Of a DNA stretch of 64,000 nucleotides, positions 53,643 to 62,896 are shown in pieces. The notes under the pieces were generated by a model. The model was not told the origin of the DNA. It searched no databases and saw only the letters and a program-made list of their open reading frames with translations. The stretch is taken from NCBI GenBank assembly GCA_050633785.1, contig JBOEHE010000009.1, positions 20,617 through 84,616 of the forward strand, written 5' to 3'. The translations under genes were made by a program, and so were the position numbers. Source of the DNA: CALKZN01 sp050633785. GTDB lineage: Bacteria > Pseudomonadota > Gammaproteobacteria > Arenicellales > Arenicellaceae. Numbering within the stretch: the stretch's first letter is position 1; each line of letters begins with the position of its first letter.

Positions 53643-53743
53643 TCGAAATATCCTCCTGCAATATAATGATTTAATAAGCAGTATCGTCAGTTAGAAGGTA
53701 AAAGAGAATTTTGAAGAACTGAATGACTTATTTGAAAATCTTA

Positions 53744-54697
53744 TTAATCCGGTGGGATGACGGTGTTGTTGGGAAACATGGAACAGATTTTTGGTGCAAT
53801 TTCCTGCAAGAAAGCGGTAAACAATTGCGCCGCTTGAGGCATTGGTCGGTTTTTAGGGGTGATGAGAAACAGCTGTCTGTAGATAGTTGGTACTGATACT
53901 TCTCGGTAGACTAAAGATTTGTTCAGATAATCAGGTGAGGCCAGTGCCGGAAGGGCAGACACGGCTTCGCTATTACCAACTTTTCCAACCAATGCTGCGA
54001 TGGTCAGAACGGTATCGCTTGGATGTTGAACTGATGAAGGCAAGCCTTTTACATCCATAGTCAGACGGCTAATGCCAGTGTCGGATGACATGCCGACAAA
54101 CCTCATATCTTCAATGCACTGCCACTCCAGCGGGGCGCTCAGTTGTGCCAGAGGGTGATCATGGTGAAAAATCAATCCCATTTTATCTTGCATAAAGGGT
54201 ATGAAGTTCAAGTTTTCTTCAGGGTTCCAAATATTAGATATTCCAAAATCTGCCTCACCGTTCAAAACTTGAGCCTGTACTCCTCGAGCATTGTCATCCT
54301 GGGTTATGAACCTTGTCAGAGGGGATTGTTCTGCATAGACTCGTGTGGCTTCTGGTAAAACACGAATGGCAACAGAGGGCAATGCCGCTACTCTCACCTG
54401 GTCTTTTTGTTTGAGAGCATAAGCTCGAGTCGATAATATGGAGGAATCGATATCGTTCAGGAGCTTTTCTGCCTTTGGCAAAAAGTGCTGCCCAGATTGA
54501 CTCAATGAAACATAGCGAGTGTTTCGTATGAATAGAGCCGTGCCTATAATCGTTTCCAGCTGTTGAATATTCAATGTCAGAGCGGGTTGTGAAATCGACA
54601 AACTGAGTGCGGCCTGGCTGAACGATTTGTGTCTGGCAACGCTGACAAATGCACGAATTTGCTTGATTGAGAGGTTACGAGATATTTTAGTGTCCAT
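53744..54697 (-). CDS. LysR family transcriptional regulator
   Basis: 317 aa. The wHTH is LSIKQIRAFVSVARHKSFSQ with AALSLSISQPALTLNIQQLE, and the substrate-binding domain of LysR type runs from about residue 95. Upstream of the 564-aa/DUF3726 pair on the same strand, with 101 bp between, and downstream of the SDR gene, so it may regulate either set. The ligand is unknown. Confidence 0.93.
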   Translation of the reverse strand: MDTKISRNLSIKQIRAFVSVARHKSFSQAALSLSISQPALTLNIQQLETIIGTALFIRNTRYVSLSQSGQHFLPKAEKLLNDIDSSILSTRAYALKQKDQVRVAALPSVAIRVLPEATRVYAEQSPLTRFITQDDNARGVQAQVLNGEADFGISNIWNPEENLNFIPFMQDKMGLIFHHDHPLAQLSAPLEWQCIEDMRFVGMSSDTGISRLTMDVKGLPSSVQHPSDTVLTIAALVGKVGNSEAVSALPALASPDYLNKSLVYREVSVPTIYRQLFLITPKNRPMPQAAQLFTAFLQEIAPKICSMFPNNTVIPPD

Positions 54698-54856
54698 TTT
54701 TCATATTCTACCTTGTCACTGGCTCAATAGTATAAGTGTCTGACTTCAGAATCAGCTTAAGATGCATTGAATTAAAGTTTGCCTGCTTTTAGCTTGCAGT
54801 GGCTTGATCTTGATCAAGTACACTTGAGTTGGTGATGAGTCAAAGTTTCATTTGTC

Positions 54857-55456
54857 TTACTCAACGATAATGACCTTACCAGTACTGGCTCCTTCGATGC
54901 TCTTTGCATAAGCACGGCCAACACGTTCTGAAGCTACTCTCTCATGGCCTGGGAAGAAGCTGCCATATCTGGCTTCAGATACATCCAACAGGCCAGGGCT
55001 TACCACATTAATTCGCAAGCCTCTTGGCATTTCGATTGCCGAGCCCGTCACAAAGCCACCGATGGCACCATTGGCAGTGGCTGCACCACTGCCCATTCGA
55101 ATTGGATCTCGGTCAAGTACGCCGCTGGTTAATGTGAAAGAGCCGCCATCATTGACATAATTCAGGCCTTCCAGAACAACATTGATCTGCCCCATTACTT
55201 TGTTGGTCAATCCGAGCATGAACTGTTCTTGTGTAAATTCGTTGAGAGGACCGAAATGCACATTCCCTGCTGTAGAGACTACTGCATCAATTTTGCCTGT
55301 TTTGCGATACATGTCGATGATCGATTGTCGGTCGGATATATCAGCCTGAATGTCACCATTGTTTCGACTGACCTCAATAATATCATGCCGGGTTGACAGT
55401 TCTGTCAGGGCTGCTTGACCAATGTCGCCTGTAGAACCAATTAAGATTATCTTCAT
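54857..55456 (-). CDS. Short-chain dehydrogenase, 199 aa, without visible YxxxK
   Basis: Rossmann start KIILIGSTGDIGQAALTEL and IDAVVSTAGNVHFGPLNEFT are clear, with GAGGT at the ribosome site. At the place of the usual catalytic Tyr-x-x-x-Lys the sequence is GSGAATANGAIGGFVTGSAI, lacking both residues. This variation is known in short (about 200 aa) SDRs of this type. It may therefore be a binding protein or use another mechanism. The cupin gene is 112 bp upstream on the same strand. Confidence 0.87.
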   Translation of the reverse strand: MKIILIGSTGDIGQAALTELSTRHDIIEVSRNNGDIQADISDRQSIIDMYRKTGKIDAVVSTAGNVHFGPLNEFTQEQFMLGLTNKVMGQINVVLEGLNYVNDGGSFTLTSGVLDRDPIRMGSGAATANGAIGGFVTGSAIEMPRGLRINVVSPGLLDVSEARYGSFFPGHERVASERVGRAYAKSIEGASTGKVIIVE

Positions 55457-55568
55457 TTACACTACCTCACGCAAAATAATAGAATGCCACTTAAATGTTG
55501 TGTCACTTTTGATTAATAATGATGATTGTCCAACTGGGTAATATGGCGACTGATAACCCTATGAATCT

Positions 55569-55901
55569 TCAACTGATATATTTCGATTCTGTATAGACTG
55601 CAAGAGCAAGACAGCCATCATTGCCGACTAAGAAATCATTGTCCAGAGTGCCAGTTTCAGCAGCACTGGCCCAACCTGCTTCAAGCCACTTGCCATCTTG
55701 ACGGGCACTGCCTTCCAATATGTAAACGAACTCTGGACCATTATGAAAGTGATCAGGATAGGTGCAGTTCGGAGCAAACCGATATAACTCCATGGTCATA
55801 TTGTTGGCTGAGCACAGTGTTTTTACCTCAACACCTTCTGCAATGTCTGATTTTGTCCAAGGTATGGTCTTAGAGTCAGAAAAATTGAATATTGGTTCCA
55901 T
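55569..55901 (-). CDS. Small cupin-domain protein (ChrR-like)
   Basis: 110 aa from ATG 55901 with GGAGA at 6-bp spacing; an ATG four codons upstream overlaps that site. The cupin metal motif is DHFHNGPEFVYILEGSARQD, typical of ChrR-type or general cupins with one barrel. Cytoplasmic. It may be an isomerase or dioxygenase. It precedes the SDR gene and may be in the same operon. Confidence 0.85.
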   Translation of the reverse strand: MEPIFNFSDSKTIPWTKSDIAEGVEVKTLCSANNMTMELYRFAPNCTYPDHFHNGPEFVYILEGSARQDGKWLEAGWASAAETGTLDNDFLVGNDGCLALAVYTESKYIS

Positions 55902-56127
55902 GAAAGTCTCCATTAGCTAAAATATTAATAGGAATATTATGGGCAACTTTAAAGAACAACTGTTGGGCAGTTCAGCTGATACTGTTACTTTGCGCTTTTA
56001 CTTTAACAATGACAAGTGTTCTTTTTATCGGTCTCTACCCATCTTTTTTATTTGTAAAATATTTGGAGTTAATTTTGTTAAAGCTTAGCAAATTCTGCCA
56101 ATAATTGGATTTCAGGAAGCAGCATTC

Positions 56128-56152
56128 GCAATCGTAATTTTTTTACAATTGC
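56128..56152. promoter_or_regulatory. Candidate operator upstream of the mdeB-like gene
   Basis: GCAATCGTAA, five T, TTACAATTGC: 9 of 10 bases pair. It lies 46 bp ahead of the E1 gene start, where a regulator such as the neighbouring Lrp/AsnC protein could act. Not a known consensus match. Confidence 0.4.
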
Positions 56153-56197
56153 TATGCTGATTGCTCACATAATGACTGAATTGTAGGAGTGAATGTT

Positions 56198-58870
56198 GTG
56201 GTCAGAGCAATAAACGAAGTCTTAGAAGAAGATAAAAAAGAATGGCTTGAATCGGTAGAATATATCCGTTCTGCATTCGGCGATGATGCCGTTAAAGAAA
56301 TTCTTCGAACGGTACAGGAACACCTTAGAAATAAAGGTATTTCTATCAATGATGCCACACTAAACACGCCTTACGTCAATACGATTTCTCTATCTGATCA
56401 GTCAGTCTATCCAGGTGATATAGAGCTGGAAAAAAGAATTGAAAATCTAATTCGTTGGAATGCAATGGCGATGGTTTTAAAGGCCCAGGATGCGGGCGCA
56501 GGGGTCGGTGGCCATATTGCGACTTATGCCTCTGCAGCGACGATTTTGGAGGTTGGATTTAATCACTTTTTTCGCGCACGTAGTGAAGATTATAGTGGTG
56601 ATGTTGTTATGCCCCAGCCACATGCAGCCCCAGGAATTTATGCTCGAGCCTTTTTGGAGGGACGCCTGACTGAGCAAAATTTGCTGAATTATCGGCGTGA
56701 GTTGGGGGAGGGTGGTGGTTTGTCTTCTTATCCGCACCCGCGCTCTTTGCCAGATTTTTGGCAGATGCCCAATGCTTCCATGGGTTTATCAACACCAGCG
56801 GCAATTTATCATGCACGTTTTTCAAAATATCTGGTGAATCGAGGACTTCGAAAAGAGTCTGGAGGCAAGTACTGGTGTTTTATAGGCGATGGTGAATCAG
56901 ATGAACCAGAAGTTCTAGGAACTATTAATATTGCATCCAGGGAGAAACTGGACAATCTGGTCATGGTGGTAAACTGCAATCTACAACGCCTTGATGGGCC
57001 AGTTCGAGGCAATGGAAAGGTTATTCAAGAGCTTGAAAGGTCGTTCAGAGGAGCGGATTGGAATGTCATCAAAGTGATATGGGGGTCTGGTTGGGATGCT
57101 CTATTAGCTCAAGACAGTCAGGGTGTTTTACAACAGCGTATGGATGAATGTCTTGATGGTGATTATCAGCGTTATTCAATTTTGCCAGGAGACGTTCAGC
57201 GTGAACATTGGGTAGAAGGTAATCCAGAACTTGAGAAGATGATGAATTCTCTGACGGACACTGAATTGCAGGCAATTAAACGCGGTGGTCAGGATCCTAA
57301 AAAAATATTCTCAGCCTTTCAGCAGGCTGCACAAGAGACTGACAAACCTACAGTTATTTTGTTTAAAACTGTCAAGGGCGACGGTATGGGGGAAGCTGCC
57401 CAAGGGAGAAACACTGCCCACCAAAAGAAGAACTTGAACGTGGAAGAGCGTATTCAACTTGCAAAAGCTTATGGTATTCCTATCAGTGAAGCAGCAGCGG
57501 CAACAGCCGAACTCTATAGACCCAGTGAGGATAGCCCTGAAATGCAGTATTTGCAGGAGCGGCGTCGGTCATTAGGCGGAAACTTGCCACAGCGAAAATA
57601 TGAGTGTCCAGTGATTCAAACCCCTTCTATGGCGTCATTTCTTGATATATTTAAAGGAACGGGTGACAGGGAAATATCGACCACAATGGTCGCTGTGCGT
57701 CTCTTGGCTAAATTATTGAAAGACCAAGATATCGGTCAATATATCGTGCCCATTGTTCCGGATGAAGCTCGTACATTTGGCATGGATGGACTTTTCAGAT
57801 CAGCAGGTATTTATTCTCATGAGGGACAACACTATACACCTGTGGATGCGGATACATTGTCACCGTATAAAGAGGCTAAAGACGGACAGATTTTACAGGA
57901 AGGCATTTGTGAAACCGGAGCTATTGCCTCATTTATGGCGGCTGGAAGTGCTTATTCTGTACATGGCTTGCCGATGATTCCTTTCTATATTTTTTACTCA
58001 ATCTTCGGTTTCCAACGCGTAGGCGATATGATCTGGAGTTGTGGTGACATGATGTGCAAGGGGTTCTTGCTGGGTGGCACTGCCGGTAGAACAACGCTTA
58101 ATGGTGAAGGTCTGCAACATCAGGACGGACATTCTCAGGTTCTTGCAACTACCGTACCCAATATGGTGAGTTATGACCCTAGCTTTGGTTATGAGTTGGC
58201 GATCATTATTCGTGATGGCATCCGCCGTATGTACACTGAACAGGAAGATGTGTTCTATTATCTTACGGTCTATAATGAAAACCATGTCATGCCAGCCTTG
58301 CCTGACAGTGATATTTTGCCCGAACAAATCTTGAAAGGGGGTTATTGCTTTAAACGTTCATCTCGAACCCAGGGACATATCGTTAACCTGTTATCAAGTG
58401 GCTCGATAATGCAACAAGCGATATCAGCGGCGATTGACCTTGAACAGCTTGGATACCGTGTCAATATATGGAGTATTACTAGTTTTACTGAACTGCAAAG
58501 GGATGCGGAAAAATGTGAACGATGGAACCGACTGTATCCGACCGAAGTTAACAAAACACCTTATCTGCAAGAACTCTTCGAACAGGAAGAAGGAGTTTTC
58601 GTCGCGGCTACAGATTGGATGAAAAGTTATGTCAGTGGCATTGGCCCCTGGTTGCCAGGCAGGTATGAAGTTCTTGGTACGGATGGTTATGGTTTCAGTG
58701 AATCCCGACAAGAGCTGAGAGACTTCTTTGAGGTGAGTTCTGCCTATATTATTCAGGCTGCTTTGTCCGCATTATACCGGGAGGGCAATATCGACCAAGA
58801 GGTTTTCGAAAAGCAGTCAGGTGCTTTAGATATAGACCCGGATAAGCTTGAACCACGGACCCGTCGCTAG
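56198..58870 (+). CDS. mdeB: Homodimeric 2-oxoacid dehydrogenase E1 (MdeB-like, 2-oxobutyrate/pyruvate)
   Basis: 890 aa. The GTG at 56198 lies 8 bp after AGGAG; the GTG at 56189 overlaps that site and is less likely. GGHIATYASAATILEVGFNH, QPHAAPGIYARAFLEGRL, the ThDP motif IGDGESDEPEVLG near residue 230 with VNCNLQRLDGPVRGNGK, and HQKKNLN are typical of AceE. Because methionine gamma-lyase and an Lrp regulator follow, it matches P. putida mdeB, the 2-oxobutyrate dehydrogenase E1 of the methionine pathway. Pyruvate dehydrogenase E1 is the alternative. Confidence 0.88.
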   Translation: MVRAINEVLEEDKKEWLESVEYIRSAFGDDAVKEILRTVQEHLRNKGISINDATLNTPYVNTISLSDQSVYPGDIELEKRIENLIRWNAMAMVLKAQDAGAGVGGHIATYASAATILEVGFNHFFRARSEDYSGDVVMPQPHAAPGIYARAFLEGRLTEQNLLNYRRELGEGGGLSSYPHPRSLPDFWQMPNASMGLSTPAAIYHARFSKYLVNRGLRKESGGKYWCFIGDGESDEPEVLGTINIASREKLDNLVMVVNCNLQRLDGPVRGNGKVIQELERSFRGADWNVIKVIWGSGWDALLAQDSQGVLQQRMDECLDGDYQRYSILPGDVQREHWVEGNPELEKMMNSLTDTELQAIKRGGQDPKKIFSAFQQAAQETDKPTVILFKTVKGDGMGEAAQGRNTAHQKKNLNVEERIQLAKAYGIPISEAAAATAELYRPSEDSPEMQYLQERRRSLGGNLPQRKYECPVIQTPSMASFLDIFKGTGDREISTTMVAVRLLAKLLKDQDIGQYIVPIVPDEARTFGMDGLFRSAGIYSHEGQHYTPVDADTLSPYKEAKDGQILQEGICETGAIASFMAAGSAYSVHGLPMIPFYIFYSIFGFQRVGDMIWSCGDMMCKGFLLGGTAGRTTLNGEGLQHQDGHSQVLATTVPNMVSYDPSFGYELAIIIRDGIRRMYTEQEDVFYYLTVYNENHVMPALPDSDILPEQILKGGYCFKRSSRTQGHIVNLLSSGSIMQQAISAAIDLEQLGYRVNIWSITSFTELQRDAEKCERWNRLYPTEVNKTPYLQELFEQEEGVFVAATDWMKSYVSGIGPWLPGRYEVLGTDGYGFSESRQELRDFFEVSSAYIIQAALSALYREGNIDQEVFEKQSGALDIDPDKLEPRTRR

Positions 58871-58878
58871 AGGTGCAT

Positions 58879-60252
58879 ATGGAACATACAGTATTAGTAC
58901 CAGCTCTTAATGAAAGCGATGATAATGGTCAAGGCACGGTAGTCGGCATCATGGTTGAAATTGGTGATACCTTATGTGTGGGAGATCCTGTGCTCGAAAT
59001 AGAAACGGATAAGGTAACTGTTGAAATACCAAGCACGTATGCTGGCATCGTCACCGCGATTCATACTGCTATCGGTGATGAAGTGACTCAAGGAATAGAG
59101 TGCCTGACGCTGAGATGCACCAAAAGTAAACTTGATGATGCGCCAGAGTCCATTGATCTTATTGAAACATCTGATGTGAAAAACGAAGAGCAATCTGTCA
59201 TTAAAGCGTCTGTCACACTCTCTAAAGATGATGGATTGCATGAGCCTCAAGTGAGCGTTCAACCTGAAACTGAGCAGCAGTGGGTGTCGTCAAAGGACAA
59301 TATATATGACAGCATAGAAGAAGGCGCTAAGGTGCCCGCTGGCCCGAGCAGTCGACGATTAGCTCGTGAATTGGGAATCGATATCTCGGCGCTTTCATCA
59401 CAGCAGTACGGTTCTCGAATCTCGAAAAATGACATTAAGGCCTTTGCGAAGAGCATTATTAAAGCGAACCAAACTTCTGGAGTTTTAATGCCATCGGTAA
59501 CACTTGCAGAGGGCTGTACAAACCCAGTTCAATTCAGTTCAAGAGCGATTCCTGATGTTAGTGAGTTTGGAGACACCAGGGTCGAAAAGATATCTGGAAT
59601 TGCCAAGACTACCAGCGCCAATATGAACCAGGCATGGACAACAATTCCCCATGCCTGGTTGCAGGAAAAGGTTGATATAACAGAGTTGGAGAAATGGCGA
59701 CAAGTTCAAAAAAATAATGACACTAAACTGACGCTCACAGTCATCATTGTCAAGGCTATAGCGGTTGCTTTAAAGCAGTTTCCCAGAATGAATAGTTCGT
59801 TTGATGAGCAAGCTGATGCAATAGTTTACAAAGACTATATAGATATTGGTATTGCTGTTGATACACCGCATGGCTTGCTGGTACCTAATCTGAGAAAAGT
59901 GGATCAAAAGTGCTTGGTGCAACTTTCCAATGACATACGTGATTTGAGTGGAAAGGCAAAAGGGCGAAAACTTTTACCTGCCGACTTGCAGGGAGCTGGC
60001 ATCACCTTATCGAATCTTGGAGGAATTGGCTTGAGTTCAATTTTTCCAATAGTCAACTGGCCACAAGTTGCTATTGTTGGTGTGGCAGCAAGTGAGAAGG
60101 TTCCTAAGCTTATTCAGGGCGAACTTGTCGAGCGGCAAATGGTTACTTTAACCCTTGGTTTTGATCATAGAATCATTAATGGCGCTGAGGGCGCGCGGTT
60201 TTTGGTTTATATCAAAGAGTTGCTTGAGGATATACGCCGCTTGCTTATATAG
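58879..60252 (+). CDS. Dihydrolipoyl acyltransferase E2 of the mde-linked 2-oxoacid dehydrogenase
   Basis: 457 aa from ATG 58879 with AGAGG; a GTG at 58873 is possible. One lipoyl domain (lysine in ETDKVTVEIP near residue 45), a linker, an E3/E1-binding domain (SRRLARELGI...SRISKNDIKAFAK), and the catalytic core with FDHRIINGAEGARFL near 428-442. The catalytic His is present; the usual Asp position is Asn, as in Azotobacter vinelandii E2p. It transfers the acyl group to CoA. No E3 gene is adjacent, so E3 is shared. Confidence 0.93.
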   Translation: MEHTVLVPALNESDDNGQGTVVGIMVEIGDTLCVGDPVLEIETDKVTVEIPSTYAGIVTAIHTAIGDEVTQGIECLTLRCTKSKLDDAPESIDLIETSDVKNEEQSVIKASVTLSKDDGLHEPQVSVQPETEQQWVSSKDNIYDSIEEGAKVPAGPSSRRLARELGIDISALSSQQYGSRISKNDIKAFAKSIIKANQTSGVLMPSVTLAEGCTNPVQFSSRAIPDVSEFGDTRVEKISGIAKTTSANMNQAWTTIPHAWLQEKVDITELEKWRQVQKNNDTKLTLTVIIVKAIAVALKQFPRMNSSFDEQADAIVYKDYIDIGIAVDTPHGLLVPNLRKVDQKCLVQLSNDIRDLSGKAKGRKLLPADLQGAGITLSNLGGIGLSSIFPIVNWPQVAIVGVAASEKVPKLIQGELVERQMVTLTLGFDHRIINGAEGARFLVYIKELLEDIRRLLI

Positions 60253-60286
60253 ATAACTTAATAATAGGAATAAAGTCTGTTTGAAA

Positions 60287-60754
60287 CTACTTGGGGTAAA
60301 CACAAGACTGCTTAATCGCACTGTAAGCAAATGATGTGGCAATAGATTGTATACCTTCAATCTTGTGCAGTTTTTTTCGTACAAAACGCTCATATCCATC
60401 AAGGTCTGAGGCAATTACTCGCAGGATATAATCAGCATCGCCCGTGGTCAGGTAGCAGTCTTGAACTTCTTCCATGTCATGTATTTTTTCTTCGAATGCG
60501 CTCACTGTATTGGCATTATGTTGCACCAGACTTATTCGAACAAACACGGTTAGAGGGACGCCATATTTTTTCTGGTCCACCAAAGCCGTGTATCCGCGAA
60601 TCACACCGCTGTCTTCTAGTTTTCTGACTCGGCGCAGGCAGGGTGAGGGTGAAAGGTTCACGCGTTCTGCAAGTTCGTTATTGGTGAGTCCTGCATCTCT
60701 TTGTAGTTCACGAATGATTTGTCTGTCTTTATTGTCCATATCTTTTCTTGGCAT
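60287..60754 (-). CDS. mdeR: Lrp/AsnC family regulator (MdeR-like)
   Basis: 155 aa from ATG 60754; the frame extends to 60793, and an ATG at 60739 (MDNKDRQI) is equally plausible. The HTH (DKDRQII-like NKDRQIIRELQRDAGLTNNE, LSPSPCLRRVRKLEDSGVIR) is followed by a RAM ligand domain (EVQDCYLTTGDADYILRVIA). It lies between the E2 gene and mdeA, divergent from mdeA by 97 bp. MdeR of P. putida activates mdeBA; the same logic is inferred here. Confidence 0.9.
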   Translation of the reverse strand: MPRKDMDNKDRQIIRELQRDAGLTNNELAERVNLSPSPCLRRVRKLEDSGVIRGYTALVDQKKYGVPLTVFVRISLVQHNANTVSAFEEKIHDMEEVQDCYLTTGDADYILRVIASDLDGYERFVRKKLHKIEGIQSIATSFAYSAIKQSCVYPK

Positions 60755-60850
60755 TTTTTGCCAAACAATTTGATTAAAAGGGTAATTAAGCAATATTATA
60801 GCGCATTCATTGGTATATATTTTCCTTAATCTAATTTTTAAGAAAAGCTA

Positions 60851-62050
60851 ATGTCAGATCACAATAAACTACAAACCAGTGGCTTTGCGACTAAAGCAAT
60901 CCATCATGGTTATGACTCGAGAGATGAAAATGGCGCCCTCTGTCCACCACTTCATTTGTCGTCTACCTTCACATTTGATTCAGCTAAACAAGGGGGCGAC
61001 ATTTTTGCTGGTGAGAGCGAAGGGTTCTTTTATTCACGAATATCAAACCCGACAAATGACTTGCTGGAACGTCGCTTAGCTTCGCTTGAAGGAGCTGAAG
61101 CTGGTGTTGCTATGGCATCAGGAATGGGAGCGATTACCTCAACCCTGTGGACATTTCTGAGTGCAGGTGATGAAATTATCGTTGATAAAACTTTATATGG
61201 ATGTACTTTTGCCTTTCTGAACCATGGTTTGAGTCGTTTCGGAGTAATCGTTACCTCTATTGATTTGACTGATCCGCAAAAGCTTGCTGATTCAATAAGT
61301 GCAAAGACTAAAGTGGTCTACTTTGAAACTCCGGCTAATCCCAACATGAGATTGGTAAACATCCGAGATATTTCTGAAATAGCCCGATCTGTTGGGGCTA
61401 AAACTGTCGTCGACAACACTTACGCCACTCCCGTTCTAACCCGGCCTATCGAATTCGGAGCTGATATCGTGGTGCACTCAGCTACTAAATATCTGGGTGG
61501 GCATGGTGACCTTGTTGCTGGCATGGTAGTTGGCAGCGCAGAAGATATGAACGAAGTAAGATTAGTCGGTATGAAAGACATGACCGGCGCGGCTATGTCT
61601 CCATTTACTGCGATGCTGGTCTTAAGAGGTTTGAAAACGCTAGAGTTGCGCGTTGCCAGGCATTGTGATTCAGCTAAACAGATCGCTCTTATGTTGCAGC
61701 AGGAAGCTGCGGTTGAGCAGGTTTACTACCCTGGATTAGCGACATCAGAATATTATGAACTGGCGCAACGACAAATGAGTGATTTTGGAGGAATGATTGC
61801 ATTTGAATTGAAAGGTGGATTTGCTGCAGGTGTACAATTTATTGATCGTTTGCATCTGATTCAGTGTGCCGTTTCTCTGGGCGATGCTGAAAGTCTGGTG
61901 CAACACCCGGCGAGTATGACCCATTCACCTTACTCACCAGAAGAACGAGCTGCATCTGGAATCAGTGAAGGTCTCTTGCGTCTATCAATTGGTTTAGAAG
62001 ATTTAGTTGATATAAAAGGTGATATTCTGCAAGCCTTAGACCGTCGTTAA
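60851..62050 (+). CDS. mdeA: Methionine gamma-lyase
   Basis: 399 aa, close to P. putida MdeA. FATKAIHHGYDSRDENGALC, FYSRISNPTNDLLERRLASL, and LYGCTFAFLNHGLSRFG with the Cys (residue about 117) characteristic of true methionine gamma-lyase. The PLP lysine is in HSATKYLGGHGD near residue 213, and the C-terminal AVSLGDAESLVQHPASMTHS is highly conserved. It cleaves methionine to methanethiol, ammonia and 2-oxobutyrate, which the E1/E2 encoded upstream can oxidise. A terminator follows. Confidence 0.95.
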   Translation: MSDHNKLQTSGFATKAIHHGYDSRDENGALCPPLHLSSTFTFDSAKQGGDIFAGESEGFFYSRISNPTNDLLERRLASLEGAEAGVAMASGMGAITSTLWTFLSAGDEIIVDKTLYGCTFAFLNHGLSRFGVIVTSIDLTDPQKLADSISAKTKVVYFETPANPNMRLVNIRDISEIARSVGAKTVVDNTYATPVLTRPIEFGADIVVHSATKYLGGHGDLVAGMVVGSAEDMNEVRLVGMKDMTGAAMSPFTAMLVLRGLKTLELRVARHCDSAKQIALMLQQEAAVEQVYYPGLATSEYYELAQRQMSDFGGMIAFELKGGFAAGVQFIDRLHLIQCAVSLGDAESLVQHPASMTHSPYSPEERAASGISEGLLRLSIGLEDLVDIKGDILQALDRR

Positions 62051-62096
62051 TGATGGAGAAAATCGGGTAATGTTTTTTTGTGCCTGAAGTATCATC

Positions 62097-62125
62097 AAGC
62101 CCGCAATAATTATGCGGGCTTTTTT
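62097..62125 (+). terminator. Intrinsic terminator after mdeA
   Basis: AAGCCCGCA, loop ATAATTA, TGCGGGCTT, then T-run to 62125. It also faces the AlkD-like gene that ends at 62147 on the minus strand. Confidence 0.92.
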
Positions 62126-62146
62126 AGTTTTTTCTTTCTTTAGGTT

Positions 62147-62896
62147 CTACTGAATTAATGACAGCAGTTCTTTTCTTTGGTTTTTATCCACCTTTTCCAG
62201 TGCATATCGAAGAGTAGAATGTTGCATATTCTGGTAATTGTTTTTTATATATTCAATGACTTCTACTTCATGTTCTAATGAGCTTACTTTTAATAACCAG
62301 CCGATACTTTTCTGGACGAACTCATCCCTATCATCGAGTAACAGGTCACAATTCTTAAAAACCAGCCTTTTGTCCAGATAGTAAGTAGAGTTACCTATCT
62401 TCCGTTTGATAAATTTAACCCAGACGACATTGCTGGCACGTCTGCACCATGAGACGTCAGAATGTGCCCAGTGTTGGGTTTTTTCGATCATATGTGGTCG
62501 AGCCAGAAGGAATTTGTAGATGGTTTTTATGCACAGGTCATCTACCTGAGCCCAGTTAGTTGCATAGTTTTCCAGCCAGAATTCAAAACGAAACAATAAA
62601 TCATCGTCATAATTGTTCTTAACAAATTTATTGATCAAACCATAGGCAATCAATATTTGCTCACTGAACTCAGAATTTTTTAACATATATTCAGTAAAGC
62701 TCAGCATTTGCAGAGCCGACAATTCATTGTGAACGGATTGAAATTTGCCAATTATCGCATTTATATCAGATGCGTTTGCCCCAATGCAGTTGATGCCATT
62801 TGGAAAATAGCGGCGACTCGATTGTGCTTTTTCAAGCGTACTTGCTGCTCTTAACTCATGTAGGATCTCAGCAAGATATAGAGCATGTTTGTTCAT
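62147..62896 (-). CDS. DNA alkylation repair (AlkD-like) HEAT-repeat protein
   Basis: 249 aa all-helical protein. SWCRRASNVVWVKFIKRK and DRDEFVQKSIGWLLKVSS are the AlkD-family HEAT repeats that wrap DNA, and WLENYATNWAQVDDLCIKTI fits the earlier repeats with Trp and Asp. AlkD removes bulky or positively charged alkyl bases. The ATG overlaps by 4 bp (ATGA) the stop of the cupin gene upstream, so it is translationally coupled to it. Confidence 0.85.
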   Translation of the reverse strand: MNKHALYLAEILHELRAASTLEKAQSSRRYFPNGINCIGANASDINAIIGKFQSVHNELSALQMLSFTEYMLKNSEFSEQILIAYGLINKFVKNNYDDDLLFRFEFWLENYATNWAQVDDLCIKTIYKFLLARPHMIEKTQHWAHSDVSWCRRASNVVWVKFIKRKIGNSTYYLDKRLVFKNCDLLLDDRDEFVQKSIGWLLKVSSLEHEVEVIEYIKNNYQNMQHSTLRYALEKVDKNQRKELLSLIQ

